From Devosia nitrariae (GTDB lineage: Bacteria; Pseudomonadota; Alphaproteobacteria; Rhizobiales; Devosiaceae), in contig NZ_BSNS01000002.1 of the NCBI RefSeq assembly GCF_030160115.1, positions 186,001 through 250,000 on the forward strand: DNA of 64,000 bases, written 5' to 3'. The translations under genes were made by a program, and so were the position numbers. Below the pieces are notes generated by a model. The model made no database searches and had not been told where the DNA came from. It was given only the letters and a program-made list of their open reading frames with translations. Positions within the stretch are counted from its first letter, which is position 1. Every line of letters begins with the position of its first letter. Positions 54,327-62,803 of the stretch are shown one piece after another.

Positions 54327-55415
54327 TCACCTGCGCCGCGACTGGCTCAAAGTCGCAACGAGAAGCGCCAGGGGCACCAGCAGCACCAGACCGCCGAGGG
54401 AAGGCGCATGCGCGTTCCGGGTCCGTGCCTTCGCCTTCGGCCAAGCCCTCCCTACGGTATCGGCCACATAGGCGCCGCGATGGCCCAGCGGCTGTTCTTC
54501 GCCGGTCGTGGTATCGCGCGCCGTCTGGTGCTCGACCTCGGCATTGAGCACGGCCCCGATGATGACGACGGTCACCGAAAGCCAGATCCAGGTGAGAAAG
54601 CCGACCAGCGCGCCGAGCGAGCCGTAGGTGGCGTTGTAGTCGCTGAAGTTGCTGGCGTACCAGGAAAAGATCAGCGAGGTCAGGACTACGCCGATGACGG
54701 CGAACACGTTGCCCGGTGCGATCCAGCGCCATTTGGCGTCTTCACGGCTGGGGCCGAGACGGTAGAGCGCCGCAACCCCCACGATCAGAATGGCGAGCAT
54801 GACAGCATAGCTGGAGACGCGCACCAGCCAGTCGAACCGCCCTTCGATAGGCAGGAAACTGAGCAGCGTCGGAATGACGATGACAGTGGCGATTGCGACC
54901 ATCGCGGCGATCGTCCCGGCGATGGTGAAGACCAGCGCCAGCAGGTTGACCATCAGGAAGTGTCGCTTCTCAGATTCGTTGTAGGCGACGTTCATCGCCT
55001 CGAAGAGGGCGCGGAATCCGGCGCCTGCGCTCCAGACGGCAATTGCCAGAGAGACGACGAGGGTCAGGCTCAACGTCCTGTTGTCCTCGCTGGTGAGCCG
55101 GACCAGCTGGTCGCGCAGAACCTCGAGGCCGCCGGAGGGCAGGATGCCGGCCAGAAGGTCCAGCTGGTCGACCACCATGACCGGACTATTGAAGAGGCCG
55201 TAGAGGACAACGAAGCAAGTCAGCGAGGGCGCTATGGCCAGAAGCGTGAAATAGGTGACGCCGGCAGCGGTCAGCATCACCCGGTTCTCGAGGATGCGGT
55301 TGAACACCCGCCAGGCGACGTCCTTCCAGCCGGTTGGCGGAATCTGCCGCGGGCGCTCGGCATCGCGCCCGCGTCCGGGTTCATTTGCGCGCAGGATGTC
55401 GATATCGTCCGCCAA
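54327..55415 (-). CDS. YihY/BrkB-family membrane protein (UPF0761-like)
   Basis: The 362-aa protein has five to six spans with family segments MLTAAGVTYFTLLAIAPSL, ALFEAMNVAYNESEKRHF, GNVFAVIGVVLTSLIFSWYASNFSDYNATYGSLG in part and GFLTWIWLSVTVVIIGAVLNAE. The open frame runs up to 55778 but would overlap the DUF2948 gene. TTG 55415 (MADDIDIL...) after GGGAG is my preferred start, with moderate certainty. Role unclear despite early reports of RNase BN activity. Confidence 0.85.
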   Translation of the reverse strand: MADDIDILRANEPGRGRDAERPRQIPPTGWKDVAWRVFNRILENRVMLTAAGVTYFTLLAIAPSLTCFVVLYGLFNSPVMVVDQLDLLAGILPSGGLEVLRDQLVRLTSEDNRTLSLTLVVSLAIAVWSAGAGFRALFEAMNVAYNESEKRHFLMVNLLALVFTIAGTIAAMVAIATVIVIPTLLSFLPIEGRFDWLVRVSSYAVMLAILIVGVAALYRLGPSREDAKWRWIAPGNVFAVIGVVLTSLIFSWYASNFSDYNATYGSLGALVGFLTWIWLSVTVVIIGAVLNAEVEHQTARDTTTGEEQPLGHRGAYVADTVGRAWPKAKARTRNAHAPSLGGLVLLVPLALLVATLSQSRRR

Positions 55416-55596
55416 GGCCGGTCCCGCTCCCGTTGCGGGACAATTCCCGCCATGGCTTCCAACGGCCTTGCCTGCCAGGCGTTCCGCCTGCAAGCCGGAC
55501 ACGGCCAAGCATTGCGGGTCCCAGGCGAACCTTGTAGACGAAACAGTCAGCGACCAGATAAGCACCAAATCAACTGGCCGAAGGTTTGCCGAACCG

Positions 55597-56028
55597 ATGA
55601 CCGATCTCAAGCTGATCGCGCTCGATCCCGAGGATCTCGAAGTGATCTCCACCCATGTGCAGGACGCGGTCGTGCGCGTTGGCGACATGGGCTTTGCACG
55701 CCGTGACCGCCGCTTTGCGGTGCTCATGAACCGCTTCGACTGGGAGAGCGACAAGCCCCGCGCCAAAGGCACGCGCAAGCGAGCGGCGCTGCACTTCGAC
55801 GGGGTTCAGGCGGTCAGGAGTGCCGGGTTCGATACCAACGCCCATGACGGCGTCCTCGATCTTCTTGCCATCACCTTCATCCCCACCGACGGCCCCGCCG
55901 GCATCGTGGAGCTGAGCTTTGCCGGCGGCGCCTCGGTCAGACTTTCCGTCGAATGCCTCGAGGCGCGCCTTGCCGATCTCGGCGCCGCGTGGGCCGCCAA
56001 GCTCAAACCGCAACACGCCCTCGATTAG
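55597..56028 (+). CDS. DUF2948 protein
   Basis: The 143-aa protein, MTDLKLIALDPEDLEVISTH..., has the family's early segment DAVVRVGDMGFARRDRRFAVLMNRFDWE in part and ends FAGGASVRLSVECLEARLADLG. It is regularly encoded between murA and hisD in alphaproteobacteria. Here it still precedes hisD, but murA is 10 kb away. Function unknown. Confidence 0.9.
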   Translation: MTDLKLIALDPEDLEVISTHVQDAVVRVGDMGFARRDRRFAVLMNRFDWESDKPRAKGTRKRAALHFDGVQAVRSAGFDTNAHDGVLDLLAITFIPTDGPAGIVELSFAGGASVRLSVECLEARLADLGAAWAAKLKPQHALD

Positions 56029-56120
56029 AGCGCGATGGACTCAAATCGCGCGTTCAAACGTTTAATGTCGCGGGACGTTCGCGGAAAACCGGTTCCCACG
56101 TTTCGCATCCCGCTTTAAAG
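56029..56120. repeat. Dispersed palindromic element before hisD
   Basis: AGAGCGCGATGG at the start, TCGCGGGACGTTCGCGGAAA and ACCGGTTCCCACGTTTCGC later resemble a very common Hyphomicrobiales intergenic element. It fills the gap between the DUF2948 gene and hisD. Confidence 0.55.
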
Positions 56121-56135
56121 GACACGCCCTCTTCC

Positions 56136-57428
56136 ATGCCCTTGCGCCTCGACAGCCGGCAGGCCGATTTCGAAACTGCATTCACGGCCTTGCTGGAGAG
56201 CAAACGCGAGGCTTCCGTCGAGGTCGGCGACGTCGTTGCCGGTATTATCGCGGACGTTCGCGCGCGCGGCGACGAGGCGGTGGTGGAACTCACCAACAAG
56301 TTCGACAAGGCTGGCGTCACCGCGAGTTCCCTAGCCTTCAGCCAGGATGAAATCGACGCGGCCGCCGCGCGCGTCTCGCCTGAGGTGATGGCTGCCCTCG
56401 AGACTGCGCACGAGCGGATCAAGGCCCACCATGAAAAGCAGAAGCCTGTCGACCACGTCTACCAGGATGCGCTGGGCGTGACGCTGGGCACCCGCTGGAC
56501 ACCCATCGAGGCAGTCGGCATCTATGTACCCGGAGGCCTCGCCTCCTACCCCTCGTCGGTGCTGATGAACGCGGTGCCGGCAAAGGTTGCCGGGGTGGAA
56601 CGCATCGCCATGGCGGTGCCAACTCCCAACGGGCAATACGCTGCCGCCATCCTTGCGGCGGCAAAAATCGCGGGCGTCAGCGAAATCTACCGCATCGGCG
56701 GCGCGCAGGCCGTCGCCGCCCTCGCCTATGGAACACAGACCGTCGCCAAGGTCGACAAGGTCGTCGGTCCCGGCAATGCCTATGTGGCGGCCGCCAAGCG
56801 GCAGGTGTTCGGGACGGTGGGGATCGACATGATCGCCGGGCCGTCGGAAGTCCTCGTCATCGCCGATGGCTCGGCCAATCCGGCCTGGGTCGCCGCCGAC
56901 CTCATCGCCCAGACCGAGCATGGGGCCGGCGCGCGAGCCATACTCGTCACCACCGAAAAAGGCCTCGCCGAGGTTGTCGCCGCCGAGGTCGAGCGCCAGC
57001 TTGCCCTGCTGCCCAAGCAAGACCTCGCCCGCGAGGGGTGGGAGGAGTTCAGCGCGATCATCACCGTCGCCTCGCTCGACGAGGCTGTCGTGCTTGCCAA
57101 CCACATCGCCTCCGAACACATCGAGCTAGCGCTCGACGATCCGCAGCAGGTGCTGGCGATGATCCGCAATGCCGGCGCGATCTTTCTCGGCCACCACACG
57201 CCCGAGGCCATCGGCGACTATGTGGGCGGCTCCAACCACGTGCTGCCCACGGCGCGCTCGGCCCGCTTCGCCTCGGGCCTCGGCGTCCTCGACTTCGTCA
57301 AGCGCACCTCTATCCTCGGCTGCGACCCTGCCTCGCTCGCGGCGCTGTCGCAGGCGGCCATTACCTTATCGGAGGTCGAGGAGCTCGACGGGCACGGGCG
57401 GTCGATCTCCATCAGGCTCAACCGGTAG
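56136..57428 (+). CDS. hisD: Histidinol dehydrogenase
   Basis: HisD catalyses the last two oxidation steps of histidine synthesis, using Zn2+ and NAD+. The 430-aa protein starts at MPLRLDSRQADFETAF and has WTPIEAVGIYVPGGLASYPSSVLMNAVPA in part, the GPGNAYVAAAKR motif, GPSEVLVIAD, QTEHG (zinc His) and GAIFLGHHTPEAIGDYVGGSNHVLPT in part. Usual family length. Followed closely by the UPF0262-phosphatase gene. Confidence 0.97.
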   Translation: MPLRLDSRQADFETAFTALLESKREASVEVGDVVAGIIADVRARGDEAVVELTNKFDKAGVTASSLAFSQDEIDAAAARVSPEVMAALETAHERIKAHHEKQKPVDHVYQDALGVTLGTRWTPIEAVGIYVPGGLASYPSSVLMNAVPAKVAGVERIAMAVPTPNGQYAAAILAAAKIAGVSEIYRIGGAQAVAALAYGTQTVAKVDKVVGPGNAYVAAAKRQVFGTVGIDMIAGPSEVLVIADGSANPAWVAADLIAQTEHGAGARAILVTTEKGLAEVVAAEVERQLALLPKQDLAREGWEEFSAIITVASLDEAVVLANHIASEHIELALDDPQQVLAMIRNAGAIFLGHHTPEAIGDYVGGSNHVLPTARSARFASGLGVLDFVKRTSILGCDPASLAALSQAAITLSEVEELDGHGRSISIRLNR

Positions 57429-57442
57429 AGGCCTTGCAGGCC

Positions 57443-58399
57443 GTGGGGGGATACGCGTTTAAGAAGACGGACAAGATCGTCACCGTCACGCTCGACCCCA
57501 ACACCATCACTTCGATAAACCCCGACGAGGTGCATGAGTGGCGTATCGCTATCTACGACCTCTTAGAAACCAACCGCTTCGCCCCGGCGCGGGTCACCTC
57601 CACCGGTCCCTACGCACTGCACGTCTCGATCGTTGGCAATTCGATCGTGCTCGATGTGCGTGACCCCAACACCTTCCAGCCGATCGCCGCACACTACCTC
57701 TCGCTCACCCCGTTCCGGCGGCTGATCCGAGACTATTTCCGCATCCGCGAGAGCTACTACGAGGCGATCCGTGCCGCCCAGCCCTACCAGATCGAAACCG
57801 TCGACATGGCCCGGCGCGGCATCCACAACGAGGCGGCCGAGCTGTTGCGCACGCGCCTCGTCAACAAGCTCCACATCGACCTCAACACCGCCCGCAGGCT
57901 CTTCACCCTCATCTGCGCGGTACAGCCCTATGCCAGCCGGATCGACGAGCGCGCCAGCGCTCTGCCCACCGTTCTCTTCGTCTGTTCGATGAATTCGGTG
58001 CGCTCGCCTATCGCTGCTGCCCTCGCCCGCCAGACCTTTCCCGGGCGCCTCATCTCGCGCTCGGTCGGCGTTGCCGGCGGCAAGGCCGACAGCTTCGTGC
58101 ACGACGTGATGGAGGAGATCGGCATCGACATGTCGGTGCACACGCCCCATACCATGGACGAACTCATCGCCACCCGCTTCGACCTCGTCGTCACCCTTTC
58201 GGACGATGCGCGCGAGGCGGTCGAGCGCAAGGGCCTCGAGATCGGTGCCATAGAGCATTGGCCGGTGGCCGATCCCACCCTTGTCCACGGCAATCGCGAC
58301 ACCATATTGAACGCATACCGCGCCCTTCGGGATGATCTGCGCCAGCGCGTCCGCGCCCGGCTTGAAACGCTTGTTTCGAGTGGTTCACAAACCACCTGA
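57443..58399 (+). CDS. UPF0262 domain fused to low-molecular-weight phosphatase
   Basis: One uninterrupted frame encodes 318 aa. Residues ~1-157 are UPF0262 (LSLTPFRRLIRDYFRIRESYYEAIRAA in part, MARRGIHNEAAELLRTRL, TARRLFTLIC). After a short linker (AVQPYASRIDERASALP) comes a low-molecular-weight protein tyrosine phosphatase/arsenate reductase-like domain with the C181-x5-R187 loop (LFVCSMNSVRSP) and a later DP motif (WPVADPT). Normally these are two adjacent genes. No stop or internal start separates them here. Start GTG 57443 (or TTG 57434). No sign of a simple frameshift, as the usual UPF0262 C-terminus is replaced by new sequence. Confidence 0.85.
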   Translation: MGGYAFKKTDKIVTVTLDPNTITSINPDEVHEWRIAIYDLLETNRFAPARVTSTGPYALHVSIVGNSIVLDVRDPNTFQPIAAHYLSLTPFRRLIRDYFRIRESYYEAIRAAQPYQIETVDMARRGIHNEAAELLRTRLVNKLHIDLNTARRLFTLICAVQPYASRIDERASALPTVLFVCSMNSVRSPIAAALARQTFPGRLISRSVGVAGGKADSFVHDVMEEIGIDMSVHTPHTMDELIATRFDLVVTLSDDAREAVERKGLEIGAIEHWPVADPTLVHGNRDTILNAYRALRDDLRQRVRARLETLVSSGSQTT

Positions 58400-58475
58400 A
58401 TTCCTATAGGTTGCGCGCCAATTCGGCCCGGGCGCAGCGAAATATCGCGTGCCGCGGGTCTTTTCAGGAGATACG

Positions 58476-58694
58476 ATGGCGAAAGAAGAAGTGCTCGAAT
58501 TCCCGGGCGTGGTCTTGGAATTGCTGCCCAACGCGACTTTCCGCGTCAAGCTCGAGAACGACCACGAGATCATTGCCCACACCGCCGGGCGCATGCGCAA
58601 GAATCGCATCCGCGTGCTTGCCGGCGACAAGGTCCTGTGCGAGATGACGCCCTACGACCTGACTAAGGGCCGCATCACCTACCGCTTCAAGTAA
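58476..58694 (+). CDS. infA: Translation initiation factor IF-1
   Basis: The 72-aa protein [20 protein letters not shown]... is a single S1/OB fold with [19 protein letters not shown] and [16 protein letters not shown], the IF-1 hallmarks. It binds the 30S A site during initiation. A ribosome site CAGGAG lies 7 bases upstream of ATG 58476. Confidence 0.98.
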   Translation: MAKEEVLEFPGVVLELLPNATFRVKLENDHEIIAHTAGRMRKNRIRVLAGDKVLCEMTPYDLTKGRITYRFK

Positions 58695-58710
58695 CCGGAC
58701 GCCGCACCCG

Positions 58711-59349
58711 ATGGCCAGCCGCCCGGACCTGATTCTGGCCTCCGCCTCGCCGCGGCGCCTGGCGCTCCTCAACCAGATCGGCATCGAGCCCGAGCACCTG
58801 GTCCCTGCCCATGTCGACGAAGCCCCCGAAAAGGGGGAACTGCCGCGCCGGCTCGCCCAGCGCCTGGCCGACCTCAAGGCATTGACCGCGCAGCACAAGG
58901 CGCGTCAGGCAGGTATGAGCGCCAACGCGCTGGTGCTTGCCGCCGATACCGTCGTTGCCGTCGGCCGGAGGGTCCTGCCCAAGGCCGAGACAATGGAGGA
59001 GGCGTCCGATTGCCTTTCCCTGCTCTCAGGCCGGGCCCACCGTGTCTACACGGGCATCACCCTCATTACCCCGTCGGGGCAGAAGCGGCAGCGGCTCGTC
59101 GAGACCCGCATCCGTTTCAAGCGCCTCTCAGCCAAGGAAATGGAAGCATACCTCGCCAGCGCCGAGTGGCGCGACAAGGCGGGCGGCTATGCCATCCAGG
59201 GCATTGCCGGCGCCTTCGTCGTCAAGCTCGTCGGCTCCTATTCCGCAGTCGTCGGGCTGCCGCTCCATGAGACCGCGGCGCTCCTGACCGGCGAAGGCTA
59301 TCCGGTCTATTTCAACTGGCTGAACCAGACGGCGCTGACCGGCGTTTAG
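58711..59349 (+). CDS. maf: Maf-like nucleoside triphosphate pyrophosphatase
   Basis: The 212-aa protein has [19 protein letters not shown] at the start, [20 protein letters not shown] in the middle and [30 protein letters not shown] (in part), the Maf/YhdE signatures. It hydrolyses modified or canonical nucleotides to monophosphates. Between infA and yacG, as in related genomes. Confidence 0.95.
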   Translation: MASRPDLILASASPRRLALLNQIGIEPEHLVPAHVDEAPEKGELPRRLAQRLADLKALTAQHKARQAGMSANALVLAADTVVAVGRRVLPKAETMEEASDCLSLLSGRAHRVYTGITLITPSGQKRQRLVETRIRFKRLSAKEMEAYLASAEWRDKAGGYAIQGIAGAFVVKLVGSYSAVVGLPLHETAALLTGEGYPVYFNWLNQTALTGV

Positions 59350-59378
59350 CCCGATCACCCAGACCCCAGGCATCTCCC

Positions 59379-59594
59379 ATGGCCGAACCCGCCAAAGCGA
59401 CGAAGCCGTGTCCAATCTGCGGCAAACCCTCGGTCGAGAAGTACCGGCCGTTCTGCTCGAAGCGCTGCGCCGACGTCGACCTCAACCGGTGGCTGTCGGG
59501 CAGCTATGTCATTCCGGCGAGCGCCGATCCGGAACCGGACGAGGACGACGAGGTGCCAACGCACTCGCGCGACCCCGAGGACGACAATATTTAG
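59379..59594 (+). CDS. yacG: DNA gyrase inhibitor YacG
   Basis: The 71-aa protein has the four-Cys zinc finger CPICGKP...FCSKRCADVDLNRWL and the following GSYVIPA, then an acidic tail. YacG binds GyrB and blocks DNA binding in E. coli. Its place after maf is conserved. Confidence 0.95.
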   Translation: MAEPAKATKPCPICGKPSVEKYRPFCSKRCADVDLNRWLSGSYVIPASADPEPDEDDEVPTHSRDPEDDNI

Positions 59595-59596
59595 CG

Positions 59597-60358
59597 CTAC
59601 GGCATCAGCTGGCCGCCGTTGACGTCGATGATCTGGCCGGTGATGTAGCCGCTCATCGACGGCGACACGAGGAAGATGTAGGCGCCCACACACTCCTCGG
59701 CGGTGCCGAGCCGGCCGAGCGGGATCTGTCCGCGCGCCGTCTCGCGCACCGATTCGGGTGTCGTGTCATGGAAGGGCGTGACGATGAAGCCGGGGGCCAC
59801 CGTGTTGACGCGGATATTGTCCGGGGCAAACTCGCGCGCCGCGTTGCGGGAAATGGAATGCACCGCGGCCTTGGCCGAGGCATAGACGCTCGAACCGGCA
59901 AAGCCGCCGAAGCGCCCGGCAATCGACCCGGTATTGACGATGGCGCCGTGACCGCTGGCCTTGAGGTAGGGATAGGCGGCCTTGGTCGTTGAGAGCACTG
60001 AGCGCACATTGAGGTCGTAAACCTTGTCGTAGATCTCGTCGCTAAAGCCGGCGTTGGTCACCCGCTCGAGAATGGCGCCGGCATTGTTGATGAGAATGTC
60101 GAGACCGCCGAGTGCGGCGACCGCCTCGTCGACGATGCGCGCCGTCTCGATCGAGTGGCTGACATCACCCAGAACCACCGCTGCCTTGCCGCCGGCGGCC
60201 CGCACCTCGTCGGCGACGGACCGCGCCGCATCGGCATTGGCATTGCCGTGCACGGCCACATGCGCGCCGAGCGCACCCAGCGCCTTGGCCACGGCCGCGC
60301 CGATCCCGGTCGACGATCCCGTCACCAGCGCGCGCTTACCCTTGAGATCGTCCAGCAT
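59597..60358 (-). CDS. SDR-family oxidoreductase (FabG-like)
   Basis: The 253-aa classical SDR starts at MLDDLKGKRALVTGSSTGIG (ATG 60358, after GGGAGGCAGG). It has NNAG in DILINNAGAILE, Ser in NTGSIAG, Y-ASA-K in SSVYASAKAAV and the C-terminal YITGQIIDVNGGQL. It is convergent with yacG, 2 bp apart, and oriented toward it. Likely substrate unknown. Confidence 0.92.
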   Translation of the reverse strand: MLDDLKGKRALVTGSSTGIGAAVAKALGALGAHVAVHGNANADAARSVADEVRAAGGKAAVVLGDVSHSIETARIVDEAVAALGGLDILINNAGAILERVTNAGFSDEIYDKVYDLNVRSVLSTTKAAYPYLKASGHGAIVNTGSIAGRFGGFAGSSVYASAKAAVHSISRNAAREFAPDNIRVNTVAPGFIVTPFHDTTPESVRETARGQIPLGRLGTAEECVGAYIFLVSPSMSGYITGQIIDVNGGQLMP

Positions 60359-60521
60359 CGTCCTGCCTCCCGCACCAAAAGCTCTTTGTTTTGCCCCGAC
60401 TATCGGTGTCCCGTCCGGCGATGACAACCCCGTTGAAAATCCGCCGTTTGCCGCTTGCACAGGGGAATCCCATCCCCTATAAACCGCCCATCCAACCGCC
60501 GGGCGCCGCTCCGGCAGGCAA

Positions 60522-60597
60522 GCCCGGGTAGCTCAGTTGGTAGAGCAGCGGATTGAAAATCCGCGTGTCGGTGGTTCAATTCCGCCCCCGGGCACCA
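60522..60597 (+). tRNA. tRNA-Phe (GAA)
   Basis: The 76-nt sequence GCCCGGGTAGCTCAGTTGG ... GGTTCAATTCC ... CCGGGCACCA has paired acceptor arms, encoded CCA and loop TTGAAAA with anticodon GAA. It marks the right edge of the conserved block. Confidence 0.97.
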
Positions 60598-60888
60598 CTT
60601 TTTCTTGTTGCCAAATCAAAGAATTAGCAGGTCGAGGCGCTAGGCCTTGGCATGTTCATCCCTGCACGTCTCATTTCGCGCCGTTCCGGCGTTTTCCACG
60701 ACTTTCCAGCGAGTCCATGGCAGGTAGGATGGCACACGGCGGGTCGTTGAATTGGTCTGGTTTGGATGACGGTGTCGACCAGCCATCCCTTCGAGCAACT
60801 GGGTCGACGGAAACGATAACAACGCCGTCGATCCGCTGGTTGATGCACCGTTAATGCGGCAAAGGGCTCGTAGGGCTCTTTGAGAAGG
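60598..60888. other. Intergenic region after tRNA-Phe
   Basis: This 291-bp stretch has lower GC than the block to its left and no supported gene. It could hold a decayed integrase or attachment site, but no second copy of the tRNA 3' end is seen in the window. Confidence 0.4.
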
Positions 60889-61943
60889 TCAAAGGAAGTC
60901 TACAGTGGCACCTTTCGCCACCATGCTCCCGAGTTCTTGGGCATCCCAGTTCGTGAGGCGAACGCAGCCATAGGAACTGGTCTTGTCGATTTGGGATGGT
61001 TCTGGCGTGCCGTGAATACCGTAGGTGGGCTTCGAAAGGGCGATCCACATACTCCCGACTGGTCCATTCGGCCCAGGTGGAATGGTCAGGACCTCGGTGT
61101 TATCGCCCTGTTGGAAATTGATGTCGGGATTGTAGGTGTAGTTGGGCATCGGGGCGACCGCCTCCACCACATAGCTACCGCTTGGCGAGGGAGTGCCCTC
61201 ACTGCCGATAGTTGCCGGATAGGTGGCTACAAGGTTTCCTTGACCATCATAGGCCCGCACTTGCCGAAGCGCCTTGTCTGCCTCAATCCGCTGGACCACG
61301 CCTGTCAGATCGGGACCTGTAAGGGCCACCGAAATGGTTTCCCCAGGCTCGAAAGCAGCGTTCGGATTGAGAGCAATGAGAAGGTCGATGTCCATATGGA
61401 AGCGCTCGGCCAGCGCCTCTTCAACGCTGCCATAGCCGAGAAAATCCAGCTGCGCCTTCTCTGCATAGTCGTCAGGCGTCGGACCGGTTACATCGTCAAA
61501 ATCGGTAGCCGCTATCACATAGTCGCCGATTGCCGGTTGGCCGGCCTCCACGCGGGCCAGCAAGGAATCATCTATGATGCCGGTGACGGACAGTCCGCCA
61601 TGGCCTGAACGCCCATGACTGCCTTGCGCATATTCTCCCCATCAAAGCCATCGATAACGCCTGGCGACGCGCCCAGTTGGTCCAGTAGTACCTGTAGTCG
61701 TGCGATAGCGGGATCGGGTGCCGCTGCACTATCCGGTGAAACAGCGCCTTCGGAAGTCGGCGCCTCCGGCGTAATGATATAGGGCCGTTGAGGTACAGCG
61801 AACCGGGCGCCCAAATCCGCTTTATTGATCGCTGATGCGCTCATCGGCTGGGATAGTGCAAGGTGGCCTGCAGCCGCAATCGGCATGCTACCGGCGAGTA
61901 GGCTGGGGGCGGCGAAGAACGACAACAGGATTAGTCTGCGCAT
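60889..61943 (-). pseudogene. L,D-transpeptidase gene with one frameshift
   Basis: The first part (61943-61572) has ATG after GATGAGG, a signal peptide (MRRLILLSFFAAPSLLAGSM) and a peptidoglycan-binding segment (IARLQVLLDQLGASPGVIDGFDGENMRKAVM in part). In the next frame LSVTGIIDDSLLARVEAGQPA continues it. The YkuD domain follows (HGTPEPSQIDKTSSYGCVRLTNWDA in part, with catalytic His and Cys) to 60889. Adding one G near 61595 (GGCGGACTG from GGCGGGACTG) restores a ~350-aa enzyme that would form 3-3 peptidoglycan crosslinks. All catalytic motifs are intact, so decay is recent or the indel is a sequence error. Confidence 0.85.
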
Positions 61944-62162
61944 AAAAACCTCATCTTTCCAGATGAATGGTGTGATCCGCAGGAGGTTGCTATGCCGTAG
62001 CGGCATCATGCCGCTTCGGCGCATTCGCCTCTCGGTTGGTGCGAGCAGCCCGTACGGGCACAAAGATGTCGCCTCCATCCAGGATAGAACCTCCACCCCT
62101 GCAACCTCGAGCACCGTCGGTCCAAGGTCCATAAGCGAGGCGAGGTTATCGACACGCAGATT

Positions 62163-62540
62163 TCACCGGTCTTCCTGCTCACAACCGATGCCGTCACCGT
62201 CCTTGTCGAGATCGAACGCATCAGGACCGGAAATTGTGACGGAGCCGTTGAAGTTGCTGCAGTCCAGATCGACGCTTCCCACCAGGTCCGTCGATGCAAC
62301 CGGACCCGGCGTCGTGTAGATCACCTGCGTTGCCACTTTAGGGGCATCGGCACCCGGCATTACCAGGAACGACGGCAGACCGATGACAGGAACAAACGCC
62401 TGCGGCGAAGTCGGGAAGACGTATACAATTGTGGTGTCACCACCAGTAACGATAGGCTGGGATGCCGTTTCCTGCGCTGCGACCGGGATGGCTGTGCTTG
62501 CGGTAAAAGCTACTACCGCGACTAAATCTAGATGCTTCAT
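62163..62540 (-). CDS. Secreted Excalibur-domain protein
   Basis: The 125-aa protein has a signal peptide (MKHLDLVAVVAFTASTAIPVAA-QE), a Pro/Thr-rich middle and a C-terminal Excalibur-like calcium-binding motif (VDLDCSNFN ... DAFDLDKDGDGIGCEQ), DxDxDGxxCE. The motif occurs in many secreted or wall-linked proteins and nucleases. It lies upstream of the transpeptidase gene on the same strand. Confidence 0.8.
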   Translation of the reverse strand: MKHLDLVAVVAFTASTAIPVAAQETASQPIVTGGDTTIVYVFPTSPQAFVPVIGLPSFLVMPGADAPKVATQVIYTTPGPVASTDLVGSVDLDCSNFNGSVTISGPDAFDLDKDGDGIGCEQEDR

Positions 62541-62803
62541 TTCTGGGCCTCATCTGAATGCCCCGCACTTCCAGAACGCAGTGCATTGGCTCACGTGTCC
62601 CGTACAATTTGAGACAAGATGAGGGGGGCCGGAGATGCACGTCCGACCATTTTCGCACAGAAAGCAGCAAACCGTATCGAGCTGCAATTTCGATCCAGCA
62701 GCATTTGACCACACCGAAGAAGATACGCCCTGCAGGAGATAGAAAACTACTTCAGTCCGAGCGCTGCACACAGTATCCTGCCAAAAATTTGGGGCAGGAA
62801 CTA

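Noticed and set aside
54252-55706. 484-codon open frame on the plus strand
   Set aside because: It is antisense to the YihY-family gene and has shadow-type composition.
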